Source: Deefgea piscis
GTDB lineage: Bacteria > Pseudomonadota > Gammaproteobacteria > Burkholderiales > Chitinibacteraceae
Assembly: GCF_013284055.1 (NCBI RefSeq)
Contig: NZ_CP054143.1
Span: forward strand, 2,170,001 to 2,234,000
Direction of reading: 5' to 3'
DNA: 64,000 nucleotides
Every line of letters starts with the position of its first letter. The stretch's first letter is position 1. Made by a program: the position numbers and the translations under genes. The notes beneath the pieces were generated by a model. That model was given only the letters and a program-made list of their open reading frames with translations. It did not search any database and was not told where the DNA came from. This document shows, one piece after another, positions 44,236 through 55,010 of the stretch.

Positions 44236-44414
44236 AAGTCTTTTTGACGCAGAGAAAACCAAGTCAGATCAAACTGCTAAACGCAATAAAACCTTTTTGA
44301 CGCAGAGACGCAGAGGCACGGAGAAAGGCCAAATCAGAACTGAGCAAACACGATTTAAGCCGTGTTTTGCTGATTTTTTTGCTCTGGTTTGCTCCGCGTC
44401 TCTGCGCCTCTGTG
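44236..44414. repeat. GACGCAGAG-type repeat cluster between phoD and nuclease gene
   Basis: TTTTTGACGCAGAG occurs at 44241-44254 and again at 44294-44307, the second extended to CGCAGAGGCACGGAG. A near-inverse CTCCGCGTCTCTGCGCCTCTGTG follows at 44392-44414, with a hairpin GCAAACACG/CGTGTTTTGC (44344-44370) between. I recall similar CGCAGAGACGCAGAG sequences in intergenic DNA of many bacteria. No gene is evident in the 290-bp gap. Confidence 0.7.
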
Positions 44415-44451
44415 TTGGATTTGAGTTGCTTAACGCTGAGGTGAATCTGCC

Positions 44452-45138
44452 TTATTTACACCATTGTTTTTCACACGGAATGCCGTCGTTATTGCCGTCC
44501 ATTTTGACATTGGGGCAATGCTTGATGAAGTACGTTGCCTCCGCGCAAGAGCTCATTTGTGAGCAGTGTTGTCGGCCGTCACAGCGGTAATTGCTAACGA
44601 TGGCGGACGGATTGCTGGTGGTGGCTTTGCTTGGCGCAGGTAGGTTAGCGGCCGGTGGGTTAACGGCGGCTGGGCGACTGGTTTTGCCACTGGCGCGCCA
44701 TTGCCATGGCGCTTCAGCTGCAGGGTCGATCCACAAACCATATTTTGCCGCTTTAGCTTGCTTCTCAGCGGCGCGGTATTTTTCATCGCTACCGTATTGG
44801 GTATAAAACCAAGCCATGCCGCGTTTGATTTGTTCCAGATTGACATCCATCCCGCCAACAAACACTTTGCCGACGCTGCGCCCATATTGGTCTTGGGTAT
44901 CGACCTGCACGGTGACGTCTTTTCGATAAATTAAATCAGATAAAGATTGTTTGGATTTTTCGCCAAAAGCTTGGTCTCGTTCCGGCGCATCGATTTGCCA
45001 CAGGCGAATCTTGACGGGTTTTCTGTCGGTGGTGAGTAGCGTGGCGGTGTCGCCATCGTTAATGCCAATAATATGGCCGCTCAGTGTTTCGGCGTGCACC
45101 GAGGTCATGAACAATAAAATTAGGAAAAAACGCAGCAT
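44452..45138 (-). CDS. Secreted thermonuclease with Excalibur-like tail
   Basis: 228 residues. The signal peptide ends VHA near residue 16. The staphylococcal-nuclease domain (about 17-140) shows INDGDTATLL, IRLWQIDAPERDQAFGEKSK (Asp, Arg and Glu of the active site), DQYGRSVGKV and YGLWIDP. A Pro/Ala linker follows, and then a Cys-rich tail (CDGRQHCSQMSSCAEA...DGNNDGIPCEKQWC) matching the Excalibur calcium-binding pattern DxDxDGxxCE. It should cut DNA or RNA in the periplasm or medium. Confidence 0.92.
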   Translation of the reverse strand: MLRFFLILLFMTSVHAETLSGHIIGINDGDTATLLTTDRKPVKIRLWQIDAPERDQAFGEKSKQSLSDLIYRKDVTVQVDTQDQYGRSVGKVFVGGMDVNLEQIKRGMAWFYTQYGSDEKYRAAEKQAKAAKYGLWIDPAAEAPWQWRASGKTSRPAAVNPPAANLPAPSKATTSNPSAIVSNYRCDGRQHCSQMSSCAEATYFIKHCPNVKMDGNNDGIPCEKQWCK

Positions 45139-45445
45139 CTTGGCGCCTTAGGTAGGGTGAATCAAATGGGATGAAGACCGGTAAAGGTTTTTTGCATCGG
45201 TGTTTAGCTTGCTAGCCAAATTTGTGCGGTGGATTGTACAGATTATTGTAAGTTTATGATTAAAATCCTTTCAGAGTCTTGATCAAGATCGCCGGGTGAT
45301 GGTGATGATTAAAAATAATGCCAACGTGCCATTCATCGACTACGCTTTATTTGCTGCGGCGCAGCAATGTTTTTTGCAACAGCGTGATGACCCGTAATGC
45401 AAAAAATAAAACCGGTTTGCTGATTATTGGATTAAGGAGCGATTG
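45139..45445. other. 307-bp divergent intergenic region, nuclease / patatin
   Basis: Carries the promoters of both divergent genes and the patatin ribosome-binding site AAGGAG (45434-45439). A 32-codon plus-strand frame (45299-45397, MVMIKNNANVPFID...) has no ribosome-binding site and I do not call it a gene. No strong palindromes seen. Confidence 0.4.
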
Positions 45446-46591
45446 ATGGCTGTGGCAGAAAAAAAAGCATCTCAAAAACCGCGCATTGCCTTGGTGCTAC
45501 AAGGCGGTGGCGCCTTAGGGGCTTATCATATTGGTGCGTATCAAGCTTTGCATGAAGCCGGCTTAGAGCCGGATTTTTTTGCGGGTATATCCATTGGGGC
45601 TATTAATGCTTGCATCTTAGCGGGCAATACCCCTGAAAATCGTTTAAGCCAGCTGGATGCATTATGGTTAGATATTTCGCGCAAAAATATGAGCGGTGAA
45701 TATCTACAAGGCGATTGGCGGCGAATGTATAACAAATTGAGTTTTATGGAAGCAGTCACCATGGGCCAGCCTAATTTTTGGCAACCACGGTTTCCTAGTC
45801 CTTTATTACTCAATGATATGCCGCCCGAGACTGCCAGTTTTTGCGATACCTCGCCAATGCGAGCCACGTTGCAGCGTTTGGCCAATTTTGATTTGATCAA
45901 CCACCAAGGCGCGCAATTGGTGTTGGGCGCCACCAAGGTCACGACTGGTGAGTTGGTTTTTTTTGATAATCATCGACAAACCATCGGTCCAGAGCATGTT
46001 TTGGCCAGTGGTTCATTACCTCCGGGGTTTCCGGCCACCGAGGTGGAGGGTGAGCTGTACTGGGATGGCGGCTGTGTGTCTAACACGCCATTGGATGCGA
46101 TTTTTCACAGTGAGCTCGACGGCAACACCTTGGTGTTTATGATTGATTTATGGGATGCGCACGGCCCTGCGCCGCGCAATATGGACAGTGTGGCATGGCG
46201 ACAAAAACAGATTCAATACGCTAGCCGTACTCAGCAGCATATTGATTCTTTGGCCAAGCGACATAATCATCGCCGTGCGATGCATCATGTTGCACAAGGT
46301 GCTAGCGTCGATATTAGCGCGGTGAGCGATGATTTGAACCTGAGCGCGCATAATGGCAATGCGCATTTTGATATTGTCCACTTGGTGTATCACCCTAGCG
46401 GTGAGCAGATTGCCGATTCAGATGCTGAGTTTTCTCGGCCATCGATTTTAGAGCGACGCAATGCCGGTTATGCCGATATGAAACATGCTTTGGCCAAATC
46501 ACCATGGACGCAACATGTGAAGCCAGCGCATTTTGGCACTGCCGTGCATACGATACGGGGTGAAGAGATGCAGACCTTGTGTCCAGTTTGA
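45446..46591 (+). CDS. Patatin-like phospholipase
   Basis: 381 residues. The oxyanion hole GGGALGAYHIG, the nucleophile elbow GISIGA and the dyad Asp in YWDGGCVSNTP are all present, so the enzyme should be an active lipid acyl hydrolase. The region after about 230 (DALFHSELDG..., YASRTQQHIDSL) resembles DUF3734, found in a bacterial patatin subgroup. There is no signal peptide, so a cytoplasmic or inner-membrane lipid role is likeliest. Start set at 45446, six bases after AAGGAG. Confidence 0.9.
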   Translation: MAVAEKKASQKPRIALVLQGGGALGAYHIGAYQALHEAGLEPDFFAGISIGAINACILAGNTPENRLSQLDALWLDISRKNMSGEYLQGDWRRMYNKLSFMEAVTMGQPNFWQPRFPSPLLLNDMPPETASFCDTSPMRATLQRLANFDLINHQGAQLVLGATKVTTGELVFFDNHRQTIGPEHVLASGSLPPGFPATEVEGELYWDGGCVSNTPLDAIFHSELDGNTLVFMIDLWDAHGPAPRNMDSVAWRQKQIQYASRTQQHIDSLAKRHNHRRAMHHVAQGASVDISAVSDDLNLSAHNGNAHFDIVHLVYHPSGEQIADSDAEFSRPSILERRNAGYADMKHALAKSPWTQHVKPAHFGTAVHTIRGEEMQTLCPV

Positions 46592-46607
46592 GCGGGCAGG
46601 CAAGATA

Positions 46608-46640
46608 AAAAAACGGCGCTGCTTGGTAGCGCCGTTTTTT
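46608..46640. terminator. Bidirectional terminator, patatin / pilE
   Basis: The 13-bp stem AAAAAACGGCGCT/AGCGCCGTTTTTT lies between converging genes. Its right edge touches the pilE stop codon. Confidence 0.92.
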
Positions 46641-47062
46641 TACCAACAAGCGGCTGCGCCGCCACTACCGCTGGCGGTTTTACCACCTTGTGAATCAATA
46701 CTCAGCGCGCCGCATTGCCGATCTTGGCTCAATTGTGTGCCAAGCGGTGTAGCGGTGACGGTGTAGCTGCGAGCGCTGGCAATATCCGTTGTAAATTGAT
46801 AGCGCGTTGCCATGCCGCTCTCCGTTTGGCAAGCCAGCGTTGGTGACGCGCCGGTGTAATTCATATGCGTGGTGTAATAGCGCTCCATCAATTGCGCTTG
46901 CTCAGAAAGACACGCTTTGGCCGCCGCACGATGGCTACGCACTACGTATTGGGTGTAAGAGGGGTAGGCGATCGCGGCCAAAATACCAATAATGGCGACC
47001 ACAATCATCATTTCAATCAGCGTAAAGCCATGTGCTGCGCGGTAGGGCGATTGGATTTTCAA
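46640..47062 (-). CDS. pilE: Type IV pilin-like protein PilE
   Basis: 140 residues. The class III signal is [25 protein letters not shown], with prepilin peptidase cleavage after Gly12 and the assembly Glu at mature position 5. A C-terminal Cys pair (QCGALS...AACW) could form the D-region disulfide loop. It is the last gene of a minor-pilin operon and sits just after pilY1, the position of pilE in the Pseudomonas fimU-pilVWXY1E cluster, so it is probably a minor pilin and not the main fibre subunit. Confidence 0.9.
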   Translation of the reverse strand: MKIQSPYRAAHGFTLIEMMIVVAIIGILAAIAYPSYTQYVVRSHRAAAKACLSEQAQLMERYYTTHMNYTGASPTLACQTESGMATRYQFTTDIASARSYTVTATPLGTQLSQDRQCGALSIDSQGGKTASGSGGAAACW

Positions 47063-47063
47063 C

Positions 47064-50000
47064 TTAAACTCCTAAAATTTCACGCCAAGAAGTGCGAACA
47101 ATGCGTCCTAATTTTCCTTGGGTTTTAATGTGTGAAGTACCGGCGTTTTCCAAGCTGGAAATCATGCCGTCGCCAACAAAAATCGGCGCATTCGGGCTAC
47201 TGTCAAAGCCAACACCACTGGCGTAAGCACCATCAATTTGATCTTTTTCATCGACTTTGCCATCGCCATTGAGATCAAAAAAGCCCTGATCTAAACTCGC
47301 GCCGCTAAATGGATCAATGGCCATGGTGTAGCCGCGACCTTCGGGTAAACAAGGATCGCTCCCGTCTGGAATCCGAGTTGTGCCAATTAAGCTATTGCCG
47401 CGAATTTGATTCGGTAACAGCATTCGTTCGCCCTCGATGGCCACACCCGAGCCTTTAAAATCAATCACCCAGCCTGATTTGCCTTGCATATCATTCGGGC
47501 TTGGTGTGGACATCACGCGAATCGAGCCATTGGTGGTCGAGCCGTCTTTGAGGATTCTTCGCGCCATCAAGCTACTACGCTCCACCGCTTGATTGCTGTC
47601 GATAATCCCATACCAGCTTTGCACGTCTTTATTGCTTAAGTCATTGGTATTTAAAAAACGGCCAGTGCCAAAAAACACCCAGCGAACTTTGGTTTTGGGG
47701 TTAACAACAGCAATCGGTGCCGCGCTAATCGCTTGAGCGCCCGAGCTGCTGGTGGCGCTAAACAGCTTGAAGGCAGTGGGGTTGCTTTTTAAATTACTAA
47801 ATTTCCAAAGATTGCCACGTTGATCGCCCGCGTAGGCCGTGTCATGAATCCCATCGCCATTGGTATCCCACACGTCGGCCGCAGATAGGCCGTTATTGCT
47901 CGCAACGCCGGTGTCGACAAAGGTGGCATCACCGCTGTCGATATCAATCATCATCAATTGGGCTTTGTCGCCAGCGCTGTTAAGGCCGTTGCCCATAATG
48001 GCGCTCCAACTGCCTTTGGCTAATTGTGCAATCACCGGTTTACCAATGACTTGGCCAATGTTTGGCGCGCGTTGTGGGTTGTTTTCCCATAGTGGCAACA
48101 TATTGTTGGGGTCGGTCACGTCCAGTGCAAAAGTCGCACGGCCACCTCGGCCTAGACTAGCGACTAAGATCGTTTTCCAGCGGGAATTAATATAAATATC
48201 GGCCACGGTGATTTCACCATCGACAAAGTACTGATGGCTATAGTCGGGTGAGGCCGTGTTGGCCAGCTGCTTATTGAGTACCGCATTGGGAATAAAGGCA
48301 AACACTTCAACGCCGGTTTTAGCATTAAACCCATGCAACATGCCGTCGTTACCGCCGACATACACCATCGGCGTGCGATTGGCTTTGTCTTTGGCAAATT
48401 GCACATAGCTGGCGTCTTTGGCATACAGCCGAGGGTTAGGGCTGCCGACATACACTGGCGCAGAATTGACAATGTCACCCAGTGCACTGCTACGTGCTCG
48501 AAAAGCGCCACTCGGTACTTCTTTGCTACGATCCCCGCGCAAGTAGTTAACGATATCAGTCGTGAATACATTGGGATCTAAACCGCTGGCACCGGGCTTA
48601 AATTCAGTCTTGCCTGAGGCCGCTTGTGGGGTTTGATTAAAATAAATTTTACGGTCAGCCGGCTTAGGTAGTGCGGCAACGGCGCTCCATAACGGCGTGC
48701 TTTCTGGTTTTTGCGTGGTTTGATTGATGGCGTAGGCGCTTAAATCACCACTCCAGCTAGAGCTAGAAAACGTAGTTTGAAACACCGCGACGCCAGGCTC
48801 AATTTTATTGCTCGACGAAGTCAGGGCCGCGGCCGAGCTGGTTCTCTCGGCGCTGATACTAGCAAAGGCTTTAGTCAGGCCTGAGACCATATTTTGTGCG
48901 TCACTAGCGACAAAGAAATTATCTGGGCGCTTGTCGTTGGTCGGAGATAAAATTTCGCCTGAGGTATGCCACAGTGCATCGGCAATGCTGATGGTTTTGC
49001 TATCGTAAGGTTTAAAGTCATTCGGTACTTTAAAACCGCCATATTTTGCTGCTAACCAATATTGATTGCTGCTGCGGTTAGCTAAAACACCACCTTCACG
49101 GACATCAACCCAATACGTAGATAAGGTTTGCATGCCTTTAATGCGTTTGAGTTGCTCGCTACTGCTGCTAGTCCCTTCGGGGCGCAGATCCACGGTGTGC
49201 GCGTCATAGGCTAAACCGGCGATATACGCTGAGTTGTCGCGGCCAGTAAATTGCGTATCGTTGATGCTGATCCCTTCTAATTGCGCGATTTTTTGCGTTG
49301 CGGTGACCACATTAATGGTTTTGTCATCACTCACTTCGCTTGGCATGCTTGGCTCACCGCGACTTTGGGTACTGCCCGGTAAGTTTTTGTCTCGGTGCGA
49401 ATTAACGTCGCCAATCCCTAAAATCACGTTTTTTTGGCACCAGTATTTAATCGGATCATCCCAGCGGGTAATCACCGGAAAGCCATCAGCTTGCTCATAT
49501 TTTTGCGTGCTATCGCCGGACAAAGTGGAATAACTCGCTACATTGCCCAAGTTTTTAAAATAACGAATCGCGGCGTAATACAGCTCGCTCACCGGGTCGT
49601 AACTTTTGTGTTGGCGATTGGTCATTTGGCCAAACTTATTCAGATAGTTAATCACGCCACTATCTTGAATGCCCGCATTGGTATCGGCCGCATCAGCAGA
49701 ATCTGGATTGCGGTATAAAATCCCTGTGCTAGGGTCCCATTCGCGTGAACTATTGGCGACTAAACGGTTGCTGCTGGGGTCGAGTTTATATTCACCGACA
49801 AATTTATTTTTGGCGCGCATCACGCCACCATCTCGCAGTGCGTTACTGTCATTGAGATAGCCAAAAATACTGTATTGCAAGTTACTTGAATATTGTTGAA
49901 TCAAGCCCTCTGGCTTCCAATTACTGCCATATTGCGTGCAGTTTTTTTCGGGGAAGGCCGAGTCGCAGACTTTCACGCGCACCGAGGCTTCAAACACCTG

Positions 50001-50633
50001 ATCTTTTTTAGCATTGCTGATTGAATCAGGATAAGGCCGCACTGTGCCTGGGTTGTTGACATTACCAGTGCCGGTGAAATACATCTTATTGCCCAAATTG
50101 GCGACGCGTATCGTCAGATTGCCCCAACTAAATGGCGTAGTACCGGCGACGTTGCTGGTGCGATCACCATAACCGCCGCCACGATCATGGCGAGCTTTTT
50201 CTAGCCACGTCTCGCCTACCGTATCGCGAACGCGATAGCCGCCAGTTAGTGCTGCGCGAAATGGATCTATGGTTTGTGTGACCGCCCAATTCATAAAATT
50301 ACCACTCCAATTCCCCGAGCAACTGCGCGCGTTTGCTCTGCTGACGGGTTTGAAATGGCGATTGGCCTCTATGGGGTCATTGACGTAGGTGTAGCATTTA
50401 TTGGCGTCAAAATAGCCGGTGTATTCGTTGGCAGATGAATAAGCGCCGACATTGGCCTGACTAATAATGGTCGGAAACTCAACTGAGGGCACTAAGGCCA
50501 AGCTGCCGGGCACAAAACCACCCACATACAAGGGAGCAGGGGCAATCTCAATCGCAGCCCAAGCGGGCGGCGTTAGCGTCGCAACCGCGATCGCGACCAA
50601 GTAGGTGATCGATTTGATCTGACATTTAAACAT
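47064..50633 (-). CDS. pilY1: PilY1-type pilus tip and biogenesis protein
   Basis: 1189 residues from the ATG at 50633. The signal peptide ends TPPAWAA. The N-terminal about 600 residues are a variable adhesin region. The C-terminal beta-propeller (Neisseria PilC type) has [35 protein letters not shown] and [13 protein letters not shown]. There are two Asp-rich calcium-type loops: [15 protein letters not shown] in the propeller and [15 protein letters not shown] near the end. I see no clear von Willebrand MIDAS motif (DxSxS). It promotes pilus extension and may bind surfaces. The gene lies between pilX and pilE. Confidence 0.93.
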   Translation of the reverse strand: MFKCQIKSITYLVAIAVATLTPPAWAAIEIAPAPLYVGGFVPGSLALVPSVEFPTIISQANVGAYSSANEYTGYFDANKCYTYVNDPIEANRHFKPVSRANARSCSGNWSGNFMNWAVTQTIDPFRAALTGGYRVRDTVGETWLEKARHDRGGGYGDRTSNVAGTTPFSWGNLTIRVANLGNKMYFTGTGNVNNPGTVRPYPDSISNAKKDQVFEASVRVKVCDSAFPEKNCTQYGSNWKPEGLIQQYSSNLQYSIFGYLNDSNALRDGGVMRAKNKFVGEYKLDPSSNRLVANSSREWDPSTGILYRNPDSADAADTNAGIQDSGVINYLNKFGQMTNRQHKSYDPVSELYYAAIRYFKNLGNVASYSTLSGDSTQKYEQADGFPVITRWDDPIKYWCQKNVILGIGDVNSHRDKNLPGSTQSRGEPSMPSEVSDDKTINVVTATQKIAQLEGISINDTQFTGRDNSAYIAGLAYDAHTVDLRPEGTSSSSEQLKRIKGMQTLSTYWVDVREGGVLANRSSNQYWLAAKYGGFKVPNDFKPYDSKTISIADALWHTSGEILSPTNDKRPDNFFVASDAQNMVSGLTKAFASISAERTSSAAALTSSSNKIEPGVAVFQTTFSSSSWSGDLSAYAINQTTQKPESTPLWSAVAALPKPADRKIYFNQTPQAASGKTEFKPGASGLDPNVFTTDIVNYLRGDRSKEVPSGAFRARSSALGDIVNSAPVYVGSPNPRLYAKDASYVQFAKDKANRTPMVYVGGNDGMLHGFNAKTGVEVFAFIPNAVLNKQLANTASPDYSHQYFVDGEITVADIYINSRWKTILVASLGRGGRATFALDVTDPNNMLPLWENNPQRAPNIGQVIGKPVIAQLAKGSWSAIMGNGLNSAGDKAQLMMIDIDSGDATFVDTGVASNNGLSAADVWDTNGDGIHDTAYAGDQRGNLWKFSNLKSNPTAFKLFSATSSSGAQAISAAPIAVVNPKTKVRWVFFGTGRFLNTNDLSNKDVQSWYGIIDSNQAVERSSLMARRILKDGSTTNGSIRVMSTPSPNDMQGKSGWVIDFKGSGVAIEGERMLLPNQIRGNSLIGTTRIPDGSDPCLPEGRGYTMAIDPFSGASLDQGFFDLNGDGKVDEKDQIDGAYASGVGFDSSPNAPIFVGDGMISSLENAGTSHIKTQGKLGRIVRTSWREILGV

Positions 50634-50637
50634 GGTG

Positions 50638-51192
50638 CTACCTATCGACTTTGACGGTGGTTTGTAGGCGAACTGCGGCACGGCCAGTGGCCGCGTCGGG
50701 CGCATGGCTGCGCGCGGTAATGCGGTAAGTGCGCGAAACAATCCCGCCACTACCGCCGTATTGATTGGCTAAGGCGCTGCCTGAAATCCCCGATTCATCA
50801 TCGCTATTGGTTTCGGACATTAGCTGAATAAAATACTGCGGCTTGCCTTCAAGCAAGGCGGTGTTGACCAAATAGGCTGCGTCGATATCGGTCCAGCCAG
50901 TTGGGGCATCATCGGGCGGAGAAATCGGGCATAGCGTGGGCGCAAGGCAACTTTGCCCATTAAGCGCGGTGATATCGGGGTTACTTTCAATCTTGGCTTC
51001 GGCAGCGCGCAGTGCCGATTCGGTGGCTTGTAAGGCCATGGATTGATCATAATTATTGCCGCTGATTTTTTCCTGCAATAGCACATTGCGAATGCCCGAT
51101 ACGCCGAGCAAGGTCGCAATCAATAGCAAAACCAGCGCCATGATTAAAATAATCCCCGCTTGTGCAGGGCGGTAAGACGCTGCGCGCATCAT
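50638..51192 (-). CDS. pilX: Minor pilin PilX
   Basis: 184 residues from an ATG that overlaps the pilW stop (ATGATG). The N-terminus YRPAQAGIILIMALVLLLIATLLGVSG is the PilX type, with hydrophobic helix after Gly and no Glu at position 5. ALQATESALRAAEAKIE follows, typical of this family. With PilV, PilW, FimT and PilE it is expected to prime pilus assembly and carry PilY1 to the tip. Confidence 0.88.
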   Translation of the reverse strand: MMRAASYRPAQAGIILIMALVLLLIATLLGVSGIRNVLLQEKISGNNYDQSMALQATESALRAAEAKIESNPDITALNGQSCLAPTLCPISPPDDAPTGWTDIDAAYLVNTALLEGKPQYFIQLMSETNSDDESGISGSALANQYGGSGGIVSRTYRITARSHAPDAATGRAAVRLQTTVKVDR

Positions 51193-52211
51193 AATGTTCG
51201 ATTCCTCAGCGAGATAACTTGGGTGATTTCGCGTGTTAAACGGCCATTGGGCGTGGTCGCTGCGGTGGCAATGTTTTTTTCCGCACTTTGTAGGCTGAGC
51301 GTTAAGGTGACGGCGTTGACTTGATCCCACTGCGTATTGTTTAAGCTGCTGGCGTCCACCCAGCTGGTGCTGCTGGGGATGCGATAGCTGATTTGCATAT
51401 CAACCACGCCAGCGGCCATCTCGATGCGTGTGCCATCGATGCCAACGCGATAGAGCGAGCGGCCACCGTCTTGGCTGCGGCCATTATTGCCAATATACCA
51501 AGTGGCAGCCGCCAATTTAGCCACGGTTGAATTCGGGGCAAATTCATATTTGCTCGCAGGGCCACTGCTGCAATCCGTCGGAAAACCCAAGCCATTGCCG
51601 CAATTACCCGGAGAAGTACCGCTGCCTTTGTTATGCACCAGATTGCCGGTGCCATTGATATTGGAAACTTGAAAAATGGTGGCATGATCGGTATCGCACA
51701 CCATTAAAATATCGCCGGCAACAATATCGTGCCCGCTACCAGCGAGCTTCATATTGGCCGAGCCTCCGTTGTGACTTTCGATGCTATACGCCGAATCGCT
51801 CATGCCTTGTAATTGAATCGCGTGTGTGCCAGCAATGCGCTGGCCGACGCCCGAACCAAAAGCGGCGGCACTGGTCGCGGCATCACCAGAAAACCCGCGA
51901 ATTGCCGCCCAATTGGACCACCATTGTGACGTTGGATTATTTAACACATTGGCTACTTGCTGGGTGTTCCCGCAAGCAATCACGCCGGTGCCACGAATGG
52001 CGCGCTCTAGAAAACTCAGCGCACTGCGGCCGCTTTCGTTGACTTGTGACAAGCCCTCAGAGCTGCGATAGCTTTGCTTACTCGACAGTACCACTCCAGA
52101 CACCGCGGCAATCATCAGTAAGGCAATGGCGACGGCAATCATCAATTCGACAATCGAAAACCCGCGCTCAGTTAAAAGTCCGGCTCGAGCGGGTAGGGCG
52201 GCTTGGCTCAT
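51189..52211 (-). CDS. pilW: Minor pilin PilW
   Basis: 340 residues. The prepilin signal ERGFSIVELMIAVAIALLMIAAVSG has Glu5, and VNESGRSALSFLERAIRGTG is the conserved PilW segment. The large C-terminal domain is Gly/Ser-rich with a few Cys residues. Four-base overlaps on both sides (with pilV upstream and pilX downstream) show translational coupling. Confidence 0.9.
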   Translation of the reverse strand: MSQAALPARAGLLTERGFSIVELMIAVAIALLMIAAVSGVVLSSKQSYRSSEGLSQVNESGRSALSFLERAIRGTGVIACGNTQQVANVLNNPTSQWWSNWAAIRGFSGDAATSAAAFGSGVGQRIAGTHAIQLQGMSDSAYSIESHNGGSANMKLAGSGHDIVAGDILMVCDTDHATIFQVSNINGTGNLVHNKGSGTSPGNCGNGLGFPTDCSSGPASKYEFAPNSTVAKLAAATWYIGNNGRSQDGGRSLYRVGIDGTRIEMAAGVVDMQISYRIPSSTSWVDASSLNNTQWDQVNAVTLTLSLQSAEKNIATAATTPNGRLTREITQVISLRNRTL

Positions 52212-52654
52212 AGAAACACCTCGGTGACGATGGTTTGTTCACGCTCGCCTTGCGCCGCGCGCGAATCATCCCAGCGTATGGTCACCGTACATAGTGCTGC
52301 TTTGCAGTTGACCGCACCACTAGCGCCTTCACCCAACTGATTGCTAATGCTGGTGCGCCAACGATTCAGTACCCCGCTGGCAAAGCTGCTGCCAGAGCTG
52401 ACGGCGCTATCGATCGCCAGATTAAACTGCCCGTTAATGGCGTTTTCGCGATCCGCGCGCATGGCGCTGAGCACTGAATTGGTTTGAATCACCGCCATAT
52501 TGCGCTCGGTCGAGCTTTGGTTGTGCTTGAGCGTGGCCAATTGCAACGCCGCCAAACCCAATAAACCGACTGATAGCACCACAATCCCAATCAGCACTTC
52601 GATTAAGCTAAAGCCAGCTTGTGATCGGGGCGAAGACAATGAGTTTACGGGCAT
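52208..52654 (-). CDS. pilV: Minor pilin PilV
   Basis: 148 residues with a type IV prepilin leader, QAGFSLIEVLIGIVVLSVGLLGLAALQ, including the LGLAALQ continuation that marks the PilV family. TIRWDDSRAAQGE near the end is also usual. It overlaps fimT by ten bases upstream and pilW by four downstream. Confidence 0.9.
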   Translation of the reverse strand: MPVNSLSSPRSQAGFSLIEVLIGIVVLSVGLLGLAALQLATLKHNQSSTERNMAVIQTNSVLSAMRADRENAINGQFNLAIDSAVSSGSSFASGVLNRWRTSISNQLGEGASGAVNCKAALCTVTIRWDDSRAAQGEREQTIVTEVFL

Positions 52655-53208
52655 ACTTTGCTCCCTTTAGTGCTGACTAAACGACTCCCGGCGCCAATGG
52701 CGAGCGTCATTAAATTGTCGCTAGGACGGCCCCAGCTACACGACCAAATCGACATATTGGCGGCCGCTAAATTGTTATTGTTGTAAGCCAAGCCATCGGC
52801 CCCTAAGCGCAGTTGGTTGGCGGTTAAATCGCTAATGACTTTGATTTCGCTGGCGGTGGTGATGACACCACGGCGGATTAGGCCTTCGTTAGAAATCACG
52901 CCCCAATGCAACCAATTGCCGGCAGTGCTCGAGCACGCACTGGCGCTGGCCGAATCAAGCTTACAAAAAGTGACGCTGCGATTGAGTTTGATGGCTTCGG
53001 AGCGTGCCAAATTAATCGCCGCAATCAATTCATTGTTTTGCGTGGTCATGCGATTGGCGACCATCATTTGGCTGAAATTGGGGGCAGCAATGGCGGTTAA
53101 AATGGCCAAAATACTCAGCGTGACCATGAGCTCGATTAAGGTAAAGCCCAGTTGAAATGGTGTTTTAACGCAATGGCAGAGTGGATTGAAATGGGGTTGG
53201 TGCGGCAT
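52645..53208 (-). CDS. fimT: FimT/GspH-type minor pilin
   Basis: 187 residues with an unusually long leader of about 20 residues before GFTLIELMVTLSILAILTAIAAPNF. NRMTTQNNELIAAINLARSEAIK is the GspH/FimT signature. In other bacteria FimT binds DNA and aids natural transformation, which would fit the complete comEC in this window. First gene of fimT-pilV-pilW-pilX-pilY1-pilE. Confidence 0.88.
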   Translation of the reverse strand: MPHQPHFNPLCHCVKTPFQLGFTLIELMVTLSILAILTAIAAPNFSQMMVANRMTTQNNELIAAINLARSEAIKLNRSVTFCKLDSASASACSSTAGNWLHWGVISNEGLIRRGVITTASEIKVISDLTANQLRLGADGLAYNNNNLAAANMSIWSCSWGRPSDNLMTLAIGAGSRLVSTKGSKVCP

Positions 53209-53787
53209 GGTGGCTTTAAATTAGATTAACGGTATATTAGTTAATGCTGATGGTATTGGGTTACAGCTTAAATGACTAGTAATTTATTTGGCATGTCGTC
53301 ATTTTAGGGGAAATGCCTAATGCAATTTGCCGCTTTCTGTGGTTTGCATGCATCAGTTTTCAGCTGTAGCGTGTTGATCCGTAAGGCTTTAGTCGGGTGA
53401 GATCGCGGCAAGAATAGTTTGCCGAGTAAGCTGCGTAAATAAGGTGTTAAATCTTACTTTATTCTTTCTTTTATTGTATTGTTTTTTGTTGGCGATTGCC
53501 ATTATTCGAGCGGGGTCGGTTTAACGGGTATTAAGGCGAGTGCTGAAATACTATCTATATGGGTATTTACCTGCAGGCAATTGTCATCATTGCCTACAAG
53601 TAAATACCCATCAATACCGATGAAGAAGTGAGGGTTTGCGTGTTGCTGCAATCCCAGCAAAGGGGAAGGCGCTCGCGTCTTTTGAATCAATCACAATACG
53701 CCTGAATTTGTCAGCATTACACCACTCGGCATGGATTTGCTGCTTGCACTGATGCGGCGATATTGGATTTTTATGGGTTTTTGCGGC
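53209..53787. other. 579-bp intergenic region upstream of fimT
   Basis: It should hold the fimT operon promoter (minus). The right part lies behind pncB. It contains a strong 51-bp palindromic element at 53560-53610 and AT-rich stretches near 53450-53490. I find no credible coding frame or RNA gene. Confidence 0.5.
53560..53610. repeat. 51-bp palindromic element, copy 5 (best conserved stem)
   Basis: Arms at 53559-53581 and 53589-53611 match at 21 of 23 positions around a TGTCATC loop. The left arm is TGGGTATTTACCTGCAGGCA and the element ends AAATACCCA. In hand alignment 39 of 51 bases match the reverse complement of the copy in sbcC. Confidence 0.88.
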
Positions 53788-54987
53788 TTATTTGATTTTA
53801 AAAACATCACACAAATAATTGAGAAAATTCACGTCCTCACACATGCCTTTACCCGGCGTATCGCTGACTTTGGCCACCGGTTGCCCGTTGCAATACACCA
53901 GTTTCATGACGATTTGTAAGGGTTCTAGCCCACAGTCATTGGATAAATCCGTGCCAATCCCAAAACCGACACGTGAGCGCGGCGCAAAGTGTTGGTAGAG
54001 CGCAATGGCTTTATCAATATTGAGCCCGTCACTAAACACCAATTGCTTGCTGCTCGGGTCGATTTTCATTTTGTGATAATGCGCGATGATTTTTTCACCC
54101 CAAATAAATGGGTCGCCTGAATCATGGCGCACGCCGTCAAACAGCTTGCAAAAATACAAATCAAAGTCACGTAAAAACGCATCGGTGCCGACAACGTCAG
54201 TCAGCGCAATGCCCAAATCGCCACGATATTCTCGCACCCAATGTTCTAACGCATTTTTTTGAAAATCGCGCAGTCGTGAGCCAAAGCTTTGAAACGCTTG
54301 CAGATATTCATGCGCCATGGTGCCAATCGGCGTAAGGCCAAAGCGTTTGGCGAGTAATACATTGCTGGTGCCGCGCATTGCACTGCTTTGGCTGGCGAGT
54401 GCTTGCACCACTTCAGCATGCCATTGCCGGGAAAAGCGCCGTCGAGTGCCAAAATCAAAAAACACAAAAGGATTGGCCAGCGGCGCTTGCTGGGCAAATT
54501 GCTGCAAAGTATTGATTTTGGCCGCCAGATGGGCGCGGCCTGTTGCTAATGCCGGCGCCAGCGCAAACTGGCGGAAATACACTTCATTCACAATCGATAG
54601 CACGTAGATTTCAAACAACATGCAATGCAGCATCGGCCCTTTCACGGTGATGCTTAATTCGCCCGGCTGTTGCGTTGATTCGCTCACGCAAATAAAGCGG
54701 CGTTGCAACTGAAATAAACGCAAAAAATCGACAAAATCCGATTTGATAAAACGCAGCCCCGCCAAATACGCCAGCTCGTCCTCGCTAAAGCGCAGCGTGC
54801 ACAAATGATCCAGCTGGGCGTTGATTTCGGCTTGGCAAGCCGCGAGCGGCAGCGCGGTACGATTGCGGCATTTAAACGCGTATTCCGACTGCGTTTGCGG
54901 CTGGCTATGCAAGATTTCTTGCATCATGGTGAATTTATATAAATCGGTGTCGAGTAAAGACTCAATCACAGGCACTAAAGTTGTCAT
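53788..54987 (-). CDS. pncB: Nicotinate phosphoribosyltransferase PncB
   Basis: 399 residues from the ATG at 54987, the usual length (E. coli 400). It makes nicotinate mononucleotide from nicotinate and PRPP in NAD salvage. Features: [17 protein letters not shown] at the N-terminus, [15 protein letters not shown] with the substrate-site residues, [36 protein letters not shown] and [15 protein letters not shown]. The adjacent nicotinamidase-type gene supplies nicotinate, and the two are 23 bases apart on the same strand. Confidence 0.95.
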   Translation of the reverse strand: MTTLVPVIESLLDTDLYKFTMMQEILHSQPQTQSEYAFKCRNRTALPLAACQAEINAQLDHLCTLRFSEDELAYLAGLRFIKSDFVDFLRLFQLQRRFICVSESTQQPGELSITVKGPMLHCMLFEIYVLSIVNEVYFRQFALAPALATGRAHLAAKINTLQQFAQQAPLANPFVFFDFGTRRRFSRQWHAEVVQALASQSSAMRGTSNVLLAKRFGLTPIGTMAHEYLQAFQSFGSRLRDFQKNALEHWVREYRGDLGIALTDVVGTDAFLRDFDLYFCKLFDGVRHDSGDPFIWGEKIIAHYHKMKIDPSSKQLVFSDGLNIDKAIALYQHFAPRSRVGFGIGTDLSNDCGLEPLQIVMKLVYCNGQPVAKVSDTPGKGMCEDVNFLNYLCDVFKIK

Positions 54988-55010
54988 GCAAAGATCGCTT
55001 CTAAGTTGGA

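Noticed and set aside
45299..45397. A 32-codon frame before the patatin gene
   Set aside because: No ribosome-binding site, no signal peptide or known motif, and very short.
53209..53787. Search for a small RNA or CRISPR in the large gap before fimT
   Set aside because: Apart from one 51-bp palindrome there are no regularly spaced repeats and no terminator-bounded unit that I can support.
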